Source: Daedaleopsis sinensis (Eukaryota > Basidiomycota > Agaricomycetes > Polyporales > Polyporaceae). From it: DNA of 64,000 nt. The position numbers and the translations under genes were made by a program. Positions 44,362 through 59,614 of this stretch are shown one piece after another (positions within the stretch are counted from its first letter, which is position 1; every line of letters begins with the position of its first letter). The DNA lies in the NCBI GenBank assembly GCA_033807695.1, contig CM066301.1:2852001-2916000 (forward strand), in the 5' to 3' direction. A model generated the notes under the pieces. That model did no database searches. It saw only the letters and a program-made list of their open reading frames with translations, and was not told where the DNA came from.

Positions 44362-46446
44362 ATGCCGAAGACTAACGCCTACTTGAAGTCTCCACTATGG
44401 AATCTATGGTTCCTGCTGTCGAGGGCGTGCGCGGTCATGGCTCAGGTGGACAACACCGACGAACGGTCCCTTGCCGCGACGCTCCAGAACATCAATGGCA
44501 TGAGCTCCATCTTCTCCCTCCTCCCCGTCCTTTCTGGCAAGACCCAGAATGTCAAGGCCGTCGCAGCCCGCACCTTTCCCGGTACACTGACGATTGCCGG
44601 CCTCGGCGCAGGCCGCGTACTTACAAAGCTCCAGATCGGAATGCTGCTCTTCAGTGCAGACCTCTACCGGAACCTCGTCGGGGAGCTGTCGTATTACCAC
44701 GAGGAGTACGTCAACAAGTTCTCCCCGCCTCTCATCCACATCCCAACAGGTACCCCAGAGCGCCACTCATCCAATGTCATCGTGAACCACAACCCGACAG
44801 AGGACTACATGGTCGAGGCATGGTTCCAGACTCAAGGCCTGCCAGCGAAGGTCGAGCTGAGCCAGACGAGCAATCAGCGGGCGTTTTGCGGCATGCTCAT
44901 CTTTCTCATCCTCTACGCATTCGAGACGTTCCTCTCCGTTCAGAACGCGGCGACCGGCACGGCGATCCCCCTCATTGTCCTACAGTCCCTTAACGGCATC
45001 TGCTGGGTCGCCGCGATTGTCGTGCTACATATAACGCGTGGGCAGGGCAAGCGGTTCATTTACCTCAACCGGCTCGCTACCGCGGAGTACCGATGCTTCC
45101 GGCTCATATCGTCAGGGACGTACGTGCACAGCGCACTGTTGAGCACCCAGCTGAGCAACGTGCGCGAGTACAACCTGTTTCACTCGAAGTACGAGTGCAA
45201 GAGGCTCAAGGCCGTTGGCGCGGCGATAATCGCCAGTGCTACGATCGACGTGATCGCGACGGTGCTGGTGGTCGGCCTGAACCCCTGGGCATATGGTTGG
45301 CTCGGTCTACAGGTCACCCTCATCATCGTCAAAGTCATATTCAGCTTGGAGCCGATGCGTAGGATCCCGATCGTCAACGTGCAAGCTCTGGTTGCGGATG
45401 CCCTGCCCGATCACCGCTCCCAAGCCGCGTCCGCGGAGGACTGCAAGACACGGCTGCCAATGACCATCGAGACCTGGGAGGGGTTCACCTTCAAGGAGGT
45501 CGGCGCCACACACAACGTCGTCTTCGAGACCGCGACGCGCGCGTACTGGCACTCAAACACGCCTGGGGTGTTCATCGGTCAGCCCTACTACCTGCAACGG
45601 CCCGGCTTCGCGTCGGAGAAGCGTACTACGAGCGAAGAGAGCGTGCCCAAGTTACCGCAGCTCCTCGTGCCCGCGGCTTCTGAGAAGGGAGAGAGGGACG
45701 AGGGTTCCGATCCGACCATTGTCCCCCTTCCTCCTTCTCCTGCCAGTGATCACTGCGCTTCGCCTGCCTCCATAGACACGGACTACACCGTGACCCCTGC
45801 ATCAGCGGGCTTCGGCTTTGTCACCGAGGTCCCGCGAATCGTAGTCTCTCCTGAATCCCCCGAGGTCGCGTCGCCGATCTCTCCTGAAGCTCCCCCAGGC
45901 ATTCCCGTCACTCGGACATTGTCCGCCCAGACTAATTCTACTCGCGCGCCCACACCTCCCGCGAAATCATCCATACATCGTGACCGAAGCATGGCCCCTT
46001 CGCGACCGACCGGTCCAGTCAGCACCATCCCACGAAACGTTCTGTCATCCGCACACTCTAAACCAGACCACCCCCACCATCACCACCCCCATCATCAATC
46101 CAGACCTCCTCCGCATGGCCAGCAGACAAAGCAGAAGGCCTCATCCCCTCTGTCACCCCCAGACCCCGTTCGCTATCTCGTACAGCAAGACGGGCGGCTC
46201 ACGCTCTCGAACGAGGAGCCCATGCGCGAGACGAACCAGGCGTTGCAGCGCGAGTTCCTCGCATGCCTCGCCGAGGTGGTCAGGGCGAACAAGGTGGCGA
46301 GCCCCGAGTTCCTGCGTGCGGTCGACACCATGCTGGACGGCATCCGGCCGACGATGACGGAGAACTGGTACGCGTTCGGGACAACGGAGGTCCTGCGGTA
46401 TATGCGTGCCGCGCGCGAGGATATTGTGTGGCGTCGCTTCGTATGA
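44362..46446 (+). CDS. intronless multi-pass membrane protein of unknown function
   Basis: A single exon of 694 codons starting MPKTNAYLKSPLWNLWF. The N-terminal half has a soluble helical stretch (TLQNINGMSSIFSLLPVL) and then four hydrophobic helices: MLIFLILYAFETFL, IPLIVLQSLNGICWVAAIVVL, AAIIASATIDVIATVLVVGL and GWLGLQVTLIIVKVIFSL. A conserved-looking region follows the last one (TWEGFTFKEVGATHN, FETATRAYWHSNTPGVF). The C-terminal third is Ser/Pro-rich and disordered with a His-rich run, then a folded-looking end (EFLACLAEVVRANK, ENWYAFGTTEVLRYMRAAREDI). No family is recognised. The absence of introns is unusual among its neighbours. Confidence 0.8.
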   Translation: MPKTNAYLKSPLWNLWFLLSRACAVMAQVDNTDERSLAATLQNINGMSSIFSLLPVLSGKTQNVKAVAARTFPGTLTIAGLGAGRVLTKLQIGMLLFSADLYRNLVGELSYYHEEYVNKFSPPLIHIPTGTPERHSSNVIVNHNPTEDYMVEAWFQTQGLPAKVELSQTSNQRAFCGMLIFLILYAFETFLSVQNAATGTAIPLIVLQSLNGICWVAAIVVLHITRGQGKRFIYLNRLATAEYRCFRLISSGTYVHSALLSTQLSNVREYNLFHSKYECKRLKAVGAAIIASATIDVIATVLVVGLNPWAYGWLGLQVTLIIVKVIFSLEPMRRIPIVNVQALVADALPDHRSQAASAEDCKTRLPMTIETWEGFTFKEVGATHNVVFETATRAYWHSNTPGVFIGQPYYLQRPGFASEKRTTSEESVPKLPQLLVPAASEKGERDEGSDPTIVPLPPSPASDHCASPASIDTDYTVTPASAGFGFVTEVPRIVVSPESPEVASPISPEAPPGIPVTRTLSAQTNSTRAPTPPAKSSIHRDRSMAPSRPTGPVSTIPRNVLSSAHSKPDHPHHHHPHHQSRPPPHGQQTKQKASSPLSPPDPVRYLVQQDGRLTLSNEEPMRETNQALQREFLACLAEVVRANKVASPEFLRAVDTMLDGIRPTMTENWYAFGTTEVLRYMRAAREDIVWRRFV

Positions 46447-47113
46447 GCCCGCTGTGTCCACGTTCTCCCCCTACCTCTCCGTATGGCGGCCGTCAGGCTG
46501 TACTTGTAGACCGCCGGGTGAGGTCCCTGTGACTGTCGCACGACGCCCTTGGCACGGTGCTCGGAGAGCACTTTCCGGTCATTACGGCGAGCTCTGTGGT
46601 GACCCGGAGTAGGCGTAAGTTCTGTCTTCTATCTGCGGAAATGACTGGCGGGTCCAGTGCAACTGATCCCGCCCACATTCACGCACGACCACCACGATAT
46701 CCACCCGATACCCTCTGCACAGACTCGGACTGCGATCTTCCCCGACTTCATATACGACGGATTGATGTCATGTATGCATTTTATGTCCGATCACGGCGAT
46801 CATAGTACCGTACACCTCTATACGTATTGAAAGCAGATGCTTGACTAGTCCGCTGTGCGCGAGAAAATACATAGAAGTGCTGATGGCACATGTAAGTATA
46901 ATGCATCTTCCTCTCTTCGTGAACCTTCAAATACTCGCTAAACAAAACGTCGAATCTCTCATGGTGGGTTCACCTAGGTGTTTCTACCGGCGTTGTAAGC
47001 ACGGCGGCGAACAGTCTCTACTACATATAAACCCTACAGGACCTAACGAGAATGATTGTACACAATATTAGTACAAGGATGATATCGATACTGTAAGACG
47101 CCGAGTCTACTCC
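46447..47113. other. intergenic region between convergent genes
   Basis: This holds the 3' flanks of the membrane orphan (+) and SPT8 (-). It becomes AT-richer after about 46780. No coding frame, repeat or RNA gene is seen. Confidence 0.45.
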
Positions 47114-49434
47114 TCAGAACAAATGCTTGACTTCATGCACGAAAACAGTCTTAGTATGTTCCCCATGCCAGCCACGATTGCTGCTGGCGCTAACTAAGAA
47201 CCTGGCGGCGGGGTCGACCACTATGTGATTCAGGTGAGCGTGGACGCTTCGACACAGTGACCAAAACATACACATCTGTGATACGTAGCCACCGTGGTGG
47301 CCAGGAATGATTTTGAATTGCACGCCGCTTTTCATCTTCCCAGAGGCGTCTGGCTCTCCGGCTTCCGCCACATTCCACAAACGAATATTATCCGTGGATG
47401 CACTGATCGAAACTCAAATCAGAGCCCGCGCGCACAACGAGGTATAAAGACCGGCTGACCATGCAAGATGACGGCCATCTGGGAACGCCACAACGCACGA
47501 AACCACGCCTGAGCTGACGGGATTCCGCAGGGTCTTGAGCACCCTCGGCGTGCCTGCGCGACCAGTCTGACGAACGTCGTAGATCTCCACGCTGCCATTT
47601 CGTCTTCCAACGTAAATCTGACTACCATCTGCGGACCAACATGCCTGTACAGGTGGGCCGTGAATGTTGTTAGAGTCAGGAACCCGGCATAACAAGGTTT
47701 AGGTTTACACGTACCGACATGCACCAGGGCGGCGTCTTCTCGCTCAACCATAACCGACCCACGCCTTGCCCAGGCGAGTTCACCCTCCTATCCCATAGGA
47801 TGACCTGCCCGTCGACGTGTGCAGTCATGAGGAGGTCAGGTGAGAACGTCGCATACGTCTCAGGGTTCAGCACGGGAGGTGCCCCTTTGGGTGCGATGGC
47901 GCCCCGTCCAAGGTATTGGCCATTCGATTGCAGATGTCCCTGTCCAGACGGCACATGTGAGGTAGGCATGCCTGAACCATCTGCGTCTCCGTCCGCGTCA
48001 GGCTCGTCGAAGAGAGGATCGTATGACGTGTCCGATCGTGCGTCTTCTTCTTGCTTGGGACCATGGTGGTGAGGATGTCCACTATACGGACCATTCGCAT
48101 GGGGCAGTGGTGGCGGAGGCATGGTCCCTTCATACGAGGGATGCTGATCGTCTCGCGAGCCTCGCATCGAGACTGTGAACTCGCTACCCGCGCCAACAGT
48201 GCTCCATGGGTTGTGGATGAAATTCTTGGTGAGCGGCCGAACAGCTATCGCTGCGAGCTGGGCCCCGTGAGCAGAAAATCTTCGAGCGATGGCACCATTG
48301 TTCAGATCCCAATGCTGGCGAGCAGAGTCAATCGAGTGCGCTGCTGTGTATGCTTGCCAAAACGACTCACAAATGCTTCACCATCCCATCCAGCACTGAA
48401 GAATCCTTTCTCATCATGCTGTAACGTAAGAGCGGAGACTGGTCCTCGGTGGCCATGCATAACATGGCACAGACGACCAGGACTATGTCGTACAGTGTAC
48501 AGGCCAACATGTCCTTGCTGCACTACGGTAAGTACGCACGACACCTACCATAGATACTGGCGAGACTTACATCCGAACCGGATATTGACCACAATGCATC
48601 TGACTGCATAGCTAAGCTATACACTGGGTAGAGGGGTGAGTCTCCGACGGTGCCGTCTGGGTTCATTGCTGGAACCGTGTTCTCCCACCAACATCGAATC
48701 TGTCCTGCCTTCATGATTCCTTCAATGACCCCGCAGTGTTGTCTTTGTGGTGCAGTCAAGAAGACCTTGCCGTTGACTGCCGCGAAGATGTCGTAGTCCC
48801 GTACGTAGCCGTCGTCCGAACCCGTTAGGAGATGGGTCATGCATTGAGACGATGCCAGAGCATGGGTGGCGCAAGGATGGGGGATGGCACAGATGGCTTC
48901 TACCGTGAAGGATCTCGGCCATGAGATGTTGGACAGTATCTTCATCCTGCGAAGCTGAGCAGGAGAAGGAGGTCTGGTTGCAGCAGGAAGTTGTGGCACT
49001 AAGGGTACGTTAGCTTCGATTACACACTACTATCTGCACCATGTTGCATCACCTCACCTTGTGCACTCAAGGGAGACTCGGTGGCAGGTGAAGGGGGTAC
49101 GCTGGGCAGAATAGCCTCCTGCTGCAAAGTCTGCGTGAGGACTTGTTCTAGGTCCTTGTGGGGATATATGTCTTGCTCGTCTCCATCATCATCGTCTGTA
49201 CCTCCATCTGAGGTTGACGAGTCCGTATCCTAGGGCATTATGAGTCAGGGTCGAGCGGTGGTTGGACGGAGGAGACGGTACCTCTTCGCCCTCAGTACCC
49301 TCCGCGGCGGCTGCAGCTGCGAGGTCTTCTTCTAACGCATCAACAATGTCGTCGTCGATATCGTCCGCGTCGGAAGCAGCATCGAAGTCGTCAAGGTCAT
49401 CGTAAACGTCGTCGTCGGAGTCGCTGTTGACCAT
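47114..49434 (-). CDS. SPT8: SAGA complex WD40 subunit SPT8
   Basis: SPT8 is a WD-repeat subunit of the SAGA co-activator that helps deliver TBP to promoters. The start at 49434 gives a strongly acidic N-terminus (SDSDDDVYDDLDDFDAASD) followed by an alanine run. Later exons carry DEQDIYPHKDLEQV, then SWPRSFTVEAICAIPHPC and the WD-like core: MTHLLTGSDDGYVRDYDIFA, APQRQHCGVIEG, RCWWENTVPA and VYSLAMQSDALW. Further blades are VMHGHRGPVSALTLQHD, LMTAHVDGQVILWDRR, ACWSADGSQIYVGRRNGSV and ASTDNIRLWNV. The ending FLVSASSNRGWHGEHTKTVF is characteristic of SPT8. A Pro/His/Gly-rich, acidic insert interrupts the propeller. About nine short introns are present. The length is roughly 600 residues. Confidence 0.9.
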
Positions 49435-49534
49435 GGTGGACGCGTAGGAGGTACATCATCATGGGAGAGATCGAAGTCAAGCGTGCGACAACGCGCGCGA
49501 GCGCAATGGCCGATCCACCTCTTGTTCCTCCACC
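49435..49534. promoter_or_regulatory. compact bidirectional promoter between SPT8 and SRP54
   Basis: Only 100 bp lie between the two start codons, which face away from each other. All core promoter signals for both genes must sit here or within the transcribed 5' parts. No TATA box is visible. Confidence 0.55.
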
Positions 49535-51751
<2,217 letters not shown>

Positions 51752-52168
51752 CGGCACAAGTTGGATACCTCTTTGGATAATGTACGACTCGTGTACTAAT
51801 AGGCCCATCCAATCGCAACTGTAGCATATCTTCAGTTCGGGTTTGAGGCTCAGTTGTGCAAGCAGGTGCCAGGCACTCGAGCAGACGAAGCGTGAACGAG
51901 TGACAACATTCTTCAATTCGTGACGCAACCTGAAGAAAGATCCCACTAGCGAAGCTGCAGTAATGAATGCTGTCACCTCTCTGTTCCTACGAATCTAGTA
52001 CACACAAAGGAACGACGACCACACAACCCTGTCCGCTGGTGGATCGGAGCAAACAGAGGAGCAACAAGGGAGATAAGAACGTCGGCGAAGAGGAAAGCGA
52101 AGAGGGGGAAGCATGCGGGGGGGGAGAAACTACAACACCTATCAGAACAACACCGCGACGACTTTCTC
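51752..52168. other. 3' intergenic region between SRP54 and PABP
   Basis: The two genes converge across about 417 bp. The sequence is AT-richer with purine runs. No coding frame or repeat was recognised. Confidence 0.4.
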
Positions 52169-54499
<2,331 letters not shown>

Positions 54500-55091
54500 G
54501 GTGGATTTTCAGGGATTGTAGGGGGTCGTTACTGCTTTGTGGACTTTTCTGCGACTGCGATGGACGAAGAACGGTGAGCAAGATCACATCTGACCGTAAA
54601 ATTGCGCGCGGTACGCACACAGGAGGCGACAGAGCAACTGCTTTTTGGGATTTTTTATTGTATAGGATTTTTTGATGTGTTTTGACCTGCGATAGACATG
54701 AGTACGCGTTGGGAGGGCAGGGGAGGAGGGGACAGACCTCGAATGATGGTTGAGGAAAACCTAGCGCGAGCTAGCGAGCTCTATAGCAGTCCTCACTTCA
54801 AACTCCGACAATCAAGCTTGGGCGCCAAACCAACACGCACCAAAGCAAGCGCGACAAAAGGGGTCGTCTGTGCACAATGACTCTCCTGGATGGCCACGCT
54901 TTGGCCCCCATGCTTTGACCACACGACATCACTACACAAGCTTTACGAAACAACTCTCGACATAAATGTCGTTCGGGAGCAGAAAGACATCGTAATTCGT
55001 TCCGTGACACATACAATCCACAGCAGACAGACACGACGGAGAGATATTCGTACTATTCAGATTCAGATTCGTAAAAGATAGAGATATACAT
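54500..55091. other. intergenic and 5' flank of PABP
   Basis: This covers the 5' leader and promoter of PABP and the 3' side of the SCAMP gene. T-rich runs occur near 54640-54680 in the PABP promoter. No gene is seen. Confidence 0.4.
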
Positions 55092-56438
55092 CTACCCTCG
55101 CGTGAAGTAAGCCTTCGCACCGTGGGAGGCGAGTTCAGTCTTCGCCTTAGACGAAATCCGCTGGTCAGCGAACTTATGGCAAATCCTCGGTACGTTAAGG
55201 AACTCACCTTCTCAACGGAATGTCCTGCCGCTTTGTGATGGGCCCAAATCTGGCCGCAGTGAATGAGATTGATGAATGGTAGACGAAAGTGCTTAGACTT
55301 ACCTGGCGGTAGTAGTATGCAAGTCCAACGCCCTGGACGACCCACCCGACGGTCGCGACTGTGCCCACGATCGCGGAGGGAAGGGACGGCTTAGAGAATG
55401 CTTGGATGGTTTGTATGAGACCGGCAGATCCAGTGCTAAATGGATGGGTCAGCAAAGATTCCCGGCTAGAGGCTAGATCGGTTCCGTTTACCTTGGAATG
55501 CCGATGATCCTGGGAGGCGTCAGTTATCATGAAAGCGCGAACATTGTGAGATGCCATACTCACATGTACACCGAGAACAGCAAGTGGAACCCTCCGAAGA
55601 AGAAATACAAGTCTGCACAGCTGCGTTAGTGTCGTCCAAATGTGCGCCACACATGGCAATCGTACAGTAGTATAGTGCCTGCTCCTGTGGGAGAAGCGGT
55701 CAAATGAGGTCGCGGTGCTCAACATCTGCCTATTTACCTTCATATAGCCATTATATATAGGTCTTGTGATGGGTTATCCCATGAGGAATGAGGACGACGG
55801 GAGACAACGCGTAGAATAGAGACGTACCGGTACCATAGCAGGAATGACAAGGGCATGATAAATACTATATAGCTACATAACCCCGTAAGCGTTGAAGAAT
55901 ACTCATGCGGGCTGAACGCGTACCCAATACTTGATCCAAGGTCACTACCACCGTTTGGAGAGCCGGAGATCAGGATGCAGATGCAAGCCACCATGTTGAC
56001 CACCAGGGTCGCGGCAAGGACGAGCCATAATTGATAGATGCGAGTAATCAGAGGCTGCGACGCTTGCGGAATCTCCTCCGAGATTGAGTGGAAGATGAGG
56101 GGGAAGTCTGCACGCCCGCGTGCACGCCGTACATCGAGCTCAGTTTGCATGCTATCCTAGTACAATTACGGGTGTACTCACATGGTGGCCAATTGTTACG
56201 CCCGTGTCTCCGAACGTGGTCGGTCTTTTGTGCAAGTTCGCGTTCTCTCCTCTCCAGTTCAAGTTCCCTTTGCCTGATTTGCTCCAACTTTGCAGCATGG
56301 TCAGCCTGCTGGATGCTGGCGGGGTCTTCGAAGGGATTCGTATCGAGTGAATGGGAGGAGGCGAAGGGATTCTCGTTATAGCCTAGACAGAGAATCAGAC
56401 TGGGGTCGTATTCGAATAGTTGAACGAGCCGTACTCAT
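55092..56438 (-). CDS. secretory carrier-associated membrane protein (SCAMP)
   Basis: SCAMPs are four-helix proteins of Golgi and endosomal vesicles that act in membrane recycling. The ATG at 56438 is followed after four bases by an intron, giving MSYNENPFASSHSLDTNPFE with two NPF motifs for EH-domain binding. A coiled coil follows (KLEQIRQRELELERRERELAQ), then RNNWPP, the start of the SCAMP core. Membrane segments are visible at LWLVLAATLVVNMVACICIL, LTGLCSYIVFIMPLSFLLWY, YYFFFGGFHLLFSVYM and PSAIVGTVATVGWVVQG. The protein ends AKTELASHGAKAYFTRG at 55092. About eight short exons are needed, several under 60 nt. The family call rests on domain order and the NNWPP motif. Confidence 0.88.
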
Positions 56439-57750
56439 GATGGATTACAGAGTGTAGGGGGTTATACAGGTAGACGGTTGGGAGAGAGGAGACGTCACTG
56501 CGGATGGAGTAAGCGCGCATTCTGAGCTGGCGTCACAGCCCTTGGGCCGTGGTGGTTTGTTCCGGTTGCCGAAACAGGTCTCTGGGTCTGAGACTGAGAC
56601 TGTGAGTGAGACGTCCGCGATGGCAGCGCTATCCCCCGCCCTTGTTTAGTAAGTACACCATTATATGCTCGAACTTGGCTGAAGGGACGCGGATACAGGA
56701 GCCCGTCGTGGGTCGTTGGATGACATAACGTTGCAATTGGACGAACCCATGCTTGTCCATTCGCCTGCCCGACGGCGGCGACACATATGCTGTACGCTTC
56801 CCATTCTGAGTCGTCTATGATACCTCCGGAGATAGGTGGACCCCCGGCATCTCTGACGCCTTTTGCCACGACAGGGAAGGAGAGATCGAGGGTTCCAAAC
56901 TTCCCCGAGCCAGACCGAGCCACGTTCCTTACCCTCGTCGTGGAACGCGCGCGGTGCGCTCCAATGTTTGGCTACGCACCGCGTGCCTGTATACGGTGCC
57001 TGTGATGTCGACACATGGCCGGCGGGCCGCGGGAGGATGGGCGGGCTGGCCGCTGCGCAGGGCATGCGCAGTCTCAGACCGGTCAATTTTTGCTACGGAG
57101 ATGGGGGGAGTTTCGGACACTCCGACGTCGTGAAGCAACCGGGGCAGGGACGCCGGAAGTCGGCCGGCAAGTTGCTGAACTTATTGGGGTGAGGTTCTCT
57201 CGACGGCGAAAATATCCTACAAGGTGCGCGCCTCGCATTGATATTCTCGAACCTAGTAAGCACATTACAATGGTCTGGGCATACTTGGTGCCCTGTGTCC
57301 TGCACTCGCATCCAATGGACTGCCGCCTTGGCCTGGGCATATGGGCCATAAGAACACAGGGGGCGGCGAGCAGACAATTGATAATCTATGGGAGCGAGGA
57401 GGGGCGCAAGGAGGGTAAGGAAAAATAAAATACTCGAGGAGCGGAAGGAATGCTGTACGCGCGCTCGCGGCGACGGCCATGGAGCGCGGGGATATAAAGC
57501 CGGGGTCGTATTTGTGAGACCCTGCCCTTCCGTCCAACCCCCTCACGGTCTTTCTCCCTCTTTTCCCGCCCTCCCCCCAGGCGTGCTCTGACGGTCCGTT
57601 CCTTCACTCGGCCGTATATCTTCCCCCACTCACGCTCTTGTCTGCAGCAGTCACTCTCTTACAGTCCCGACCCGACGGTCTCTACATTCCTTGACTTTCT
57701 CAGTCTTTGCGTCAAAGTCCCTCACCGCCTCCCCGACCGTATCCCTAACA
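56439..57750. other. divergent intergenic region of about 1.3 kb
   Basis: Upstream flank of the SCAMP gene (-) and the secreted barrel protein (+). A TATA box for the latter is at 57493. An open minus-strand stretch around 56495-56923 has protein-like composition but no ATG and no family match, so it is not called as a gene. The last 200 bp are a pyrimidine-rich leader. Confidence 0.45.
57493..57498 (+). promoter_or_regulatory. TATA box of the secreted barrel-protein gene
   Basis: TATAAA in the context gggATATAAAgccg, 258 bp before the ATG at 57751, followed by a long CT-rich leader. This is typical of strongly expressed fungal genes. Confidence 0.65.
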
Positions 57751-59047
57751 ATGCAGTTTTTCACTATCGCCTCTGTTGCTCTCTCCGTCGCTGCTGGCGC
57801 CTCCGCCATCTCGATCCCTCACAACCACGTTCGTCATGCCCGCCATGAGTCTGAGAAGCCAGACACGTACTACGAGGGCTACCTTGAGGTGAGTTGATCT
57901 TTATACATGCAATCCACAGCCATCTCATTCCTGCCGGAATAGCCTTACCAGACCTACCACACCCGGTACCTGGCTATCGACTGCGACGCGAAGCACAACA
58001 CGTCCTTTTTTGATCGCTGCTGCCATCCCCTGTTGGTAAGTTCCCCCAGACGATGAAACGCGATCTGGCGTCGATCTTGATTGTTCTGCAGGCTACGGAG
58101 ACTCTCGCGAAGAACCGCGACGCTGACTGCAACCCCGCCAACCACGTCACCTCCACCATCGTTTCCACTACCTCGACGCCTGCCATCGCTTCCACTACCT
58201 CGACGCATGCCATCGCTTCCACTACCTCGAAGCATGTCTTAGCGCCGACGCAGACTGACGATGACGGCGACTGTGACGACGAGCCCACCTCCACCGGTGC
58301 TGCTGCTCCGACGTCGACTGGCGATGACGATGACAGCGACTGCGAGGATGAGCCCGAGCCCACCGTCAAGGCTCCCGCTGCTACCCACCCGGCTACGACC
58401 GCCGCTCCTTTGACGACGACTACCACGCACACTACCCCCTCGACAACGAAGACGCCTACTACCACCAAGGCGGCTTCCACCCCCAAGCCTACCACCACGT
58501 CCACCAAGGCCGCTACTACCACCAAGGCCGCCAGCTCCCCTGCGCCTACTGGTGACGGCAATGTCAACACGGGTGGCCAGTGAGTACTATCGAGAGGACA
58601 GGTCGATTTTTTTTACTAATCCATGCCTCACTCAGTGCTACGTTCTTCTACCAGGGTGGTCAGGCCGGTGCGTGTGGTAAGGTAAACGCGGATTCCGCAT
58701 TCGTCGCCGCCCTCCGTGAGTAAAGCTTGTCTTTGAGTCGAACAAATATCTTACAATCCATGGATCATCATCTAGAGACCGAGCGTTACGGTAACCTCGG
58801 CGCTAAGTCCTCCAACTGCGGCCGGAGGATCAAGGTCACGAACCCCGCCAACCAGAAGACCGTCGAAGTCCTTGTTGCTGATGCTTGCCCCACTTGCGGC
58901 GACAAGAACGATCTTGACCTCTCTGTCGGTGCTTTCACGCAGATCGCCACTGAGGAGCAGGGCTACGTTGCTAGTAAGTGGTTTATGACGGTGCTCGATG
59001 CTAGGGTGCTGACAAAATCTGCAGTCACCTGGGAGTTCATCTCCTAA
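57751..59047 (+). CDS. secreted double-psi beta-barrel (RlpA/expansin-like) protein with Thr-rich linker
   Basis: The start at 57751 encodes a signal peptide (MQFFTIASVALSVAAGASA). Short exons then carry SIPHNHVRHARHE and a Cys-containing segment, followed by a long Ser/Thr/Pro and Asp-rich linker (58081-58580) that includes three 27-bp tandem repeats and two acidic Cys-containing blocks (DDDGDCDDE and DDDDSDCEDE). The C-terminal domain has ATFFYQGGQAGACGKVN, CGRRIKVTNP, VEVLVADACPTCG, the typical DPBB acid motif NDLDLSVGAF and WEFIS at the end. Such proteins occur in basidiomycetes as expansin-like or 'riboflavin-aldehyde-forming-like' secreted proteins. They are thought to act on the wall, without demonstrated catalysis. 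The linker is probably heavily O-glycosylated. Confidence 0.87.
58158..58238 (+). repeat. three 27-bp tandem repeats in the linker of the barrel protein
   Basis: Units at 58158-58184, 58185-58211 and 58212-58238 differ at few positions. Each encodes a nine-residue Ser/Thr/Ala block of the type IASTTSTxA. They sit inside the coding region and keep the frame. Confidence 0.8.
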
Positions 59048-59614
59048 GGGCTATGCCACTCCCCATAGCTCGTCACATCTTTCATAATCAGTCTTGGGTC
59101 CTCGATTTCCTCTTGTTGTGGTATTTCTTCCCCGGCCCAGTGCCATGCGTACCGTCTGGTAGTGATGGCGGCGAAGAGCTGATACGAAACTGACGACCCT
59201 GGTGGAGAAGGAATCCATGCTGCTCGCTGCTCATCTCACGATACGCTTTCATTTGCATTCCCGACCGGGTACCCTGCTGTTCACCGGTGCATAGCTTAAC
59301 GTTATCGTTATTGTCTCGTTGCGGTCCTGATAGATCTACCCAATGCCAATATGTTGTACATAGGCAGCTTACTTTGCACTTTTTGTTCGACTATGCCCTG
59401 GTGACAAACCCCAAGTTCCGTTTCTTGAAGAGTGATCTTGTGCTGAGTGACATGGTTACAATGCGACGCGTCGACAATGATCGAGATCCGACGCGTCCCG
59501 GTGACGTCGACCACTGGAAGTCATCGCACGGTGCCTTTCAACCCAACGATACACATACTCTGTCAGTCCGGATCCATGTCGTAGCCCGCATTGCACTCCT
59601 CTGTCTCTACTACC
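59048..59614. other. intergenic stretch, nothing recognised
   Basis: 567 bp holding the 3' flank of the barrel-protein gene and the promoter of the COQ11-like gene. The open frames are not protein-like. No TATA box or repeat was recognised. Confidence 0.4.

Noticed and set aside
56495..56923. 142-codon minus-strand frame with protein-like composition upstream of the SCAMP gene
   Set aside because: It opens with GTG and has no ATG. No family motif is visible and no splice partners were found. It could be SCAMP leader or chance.
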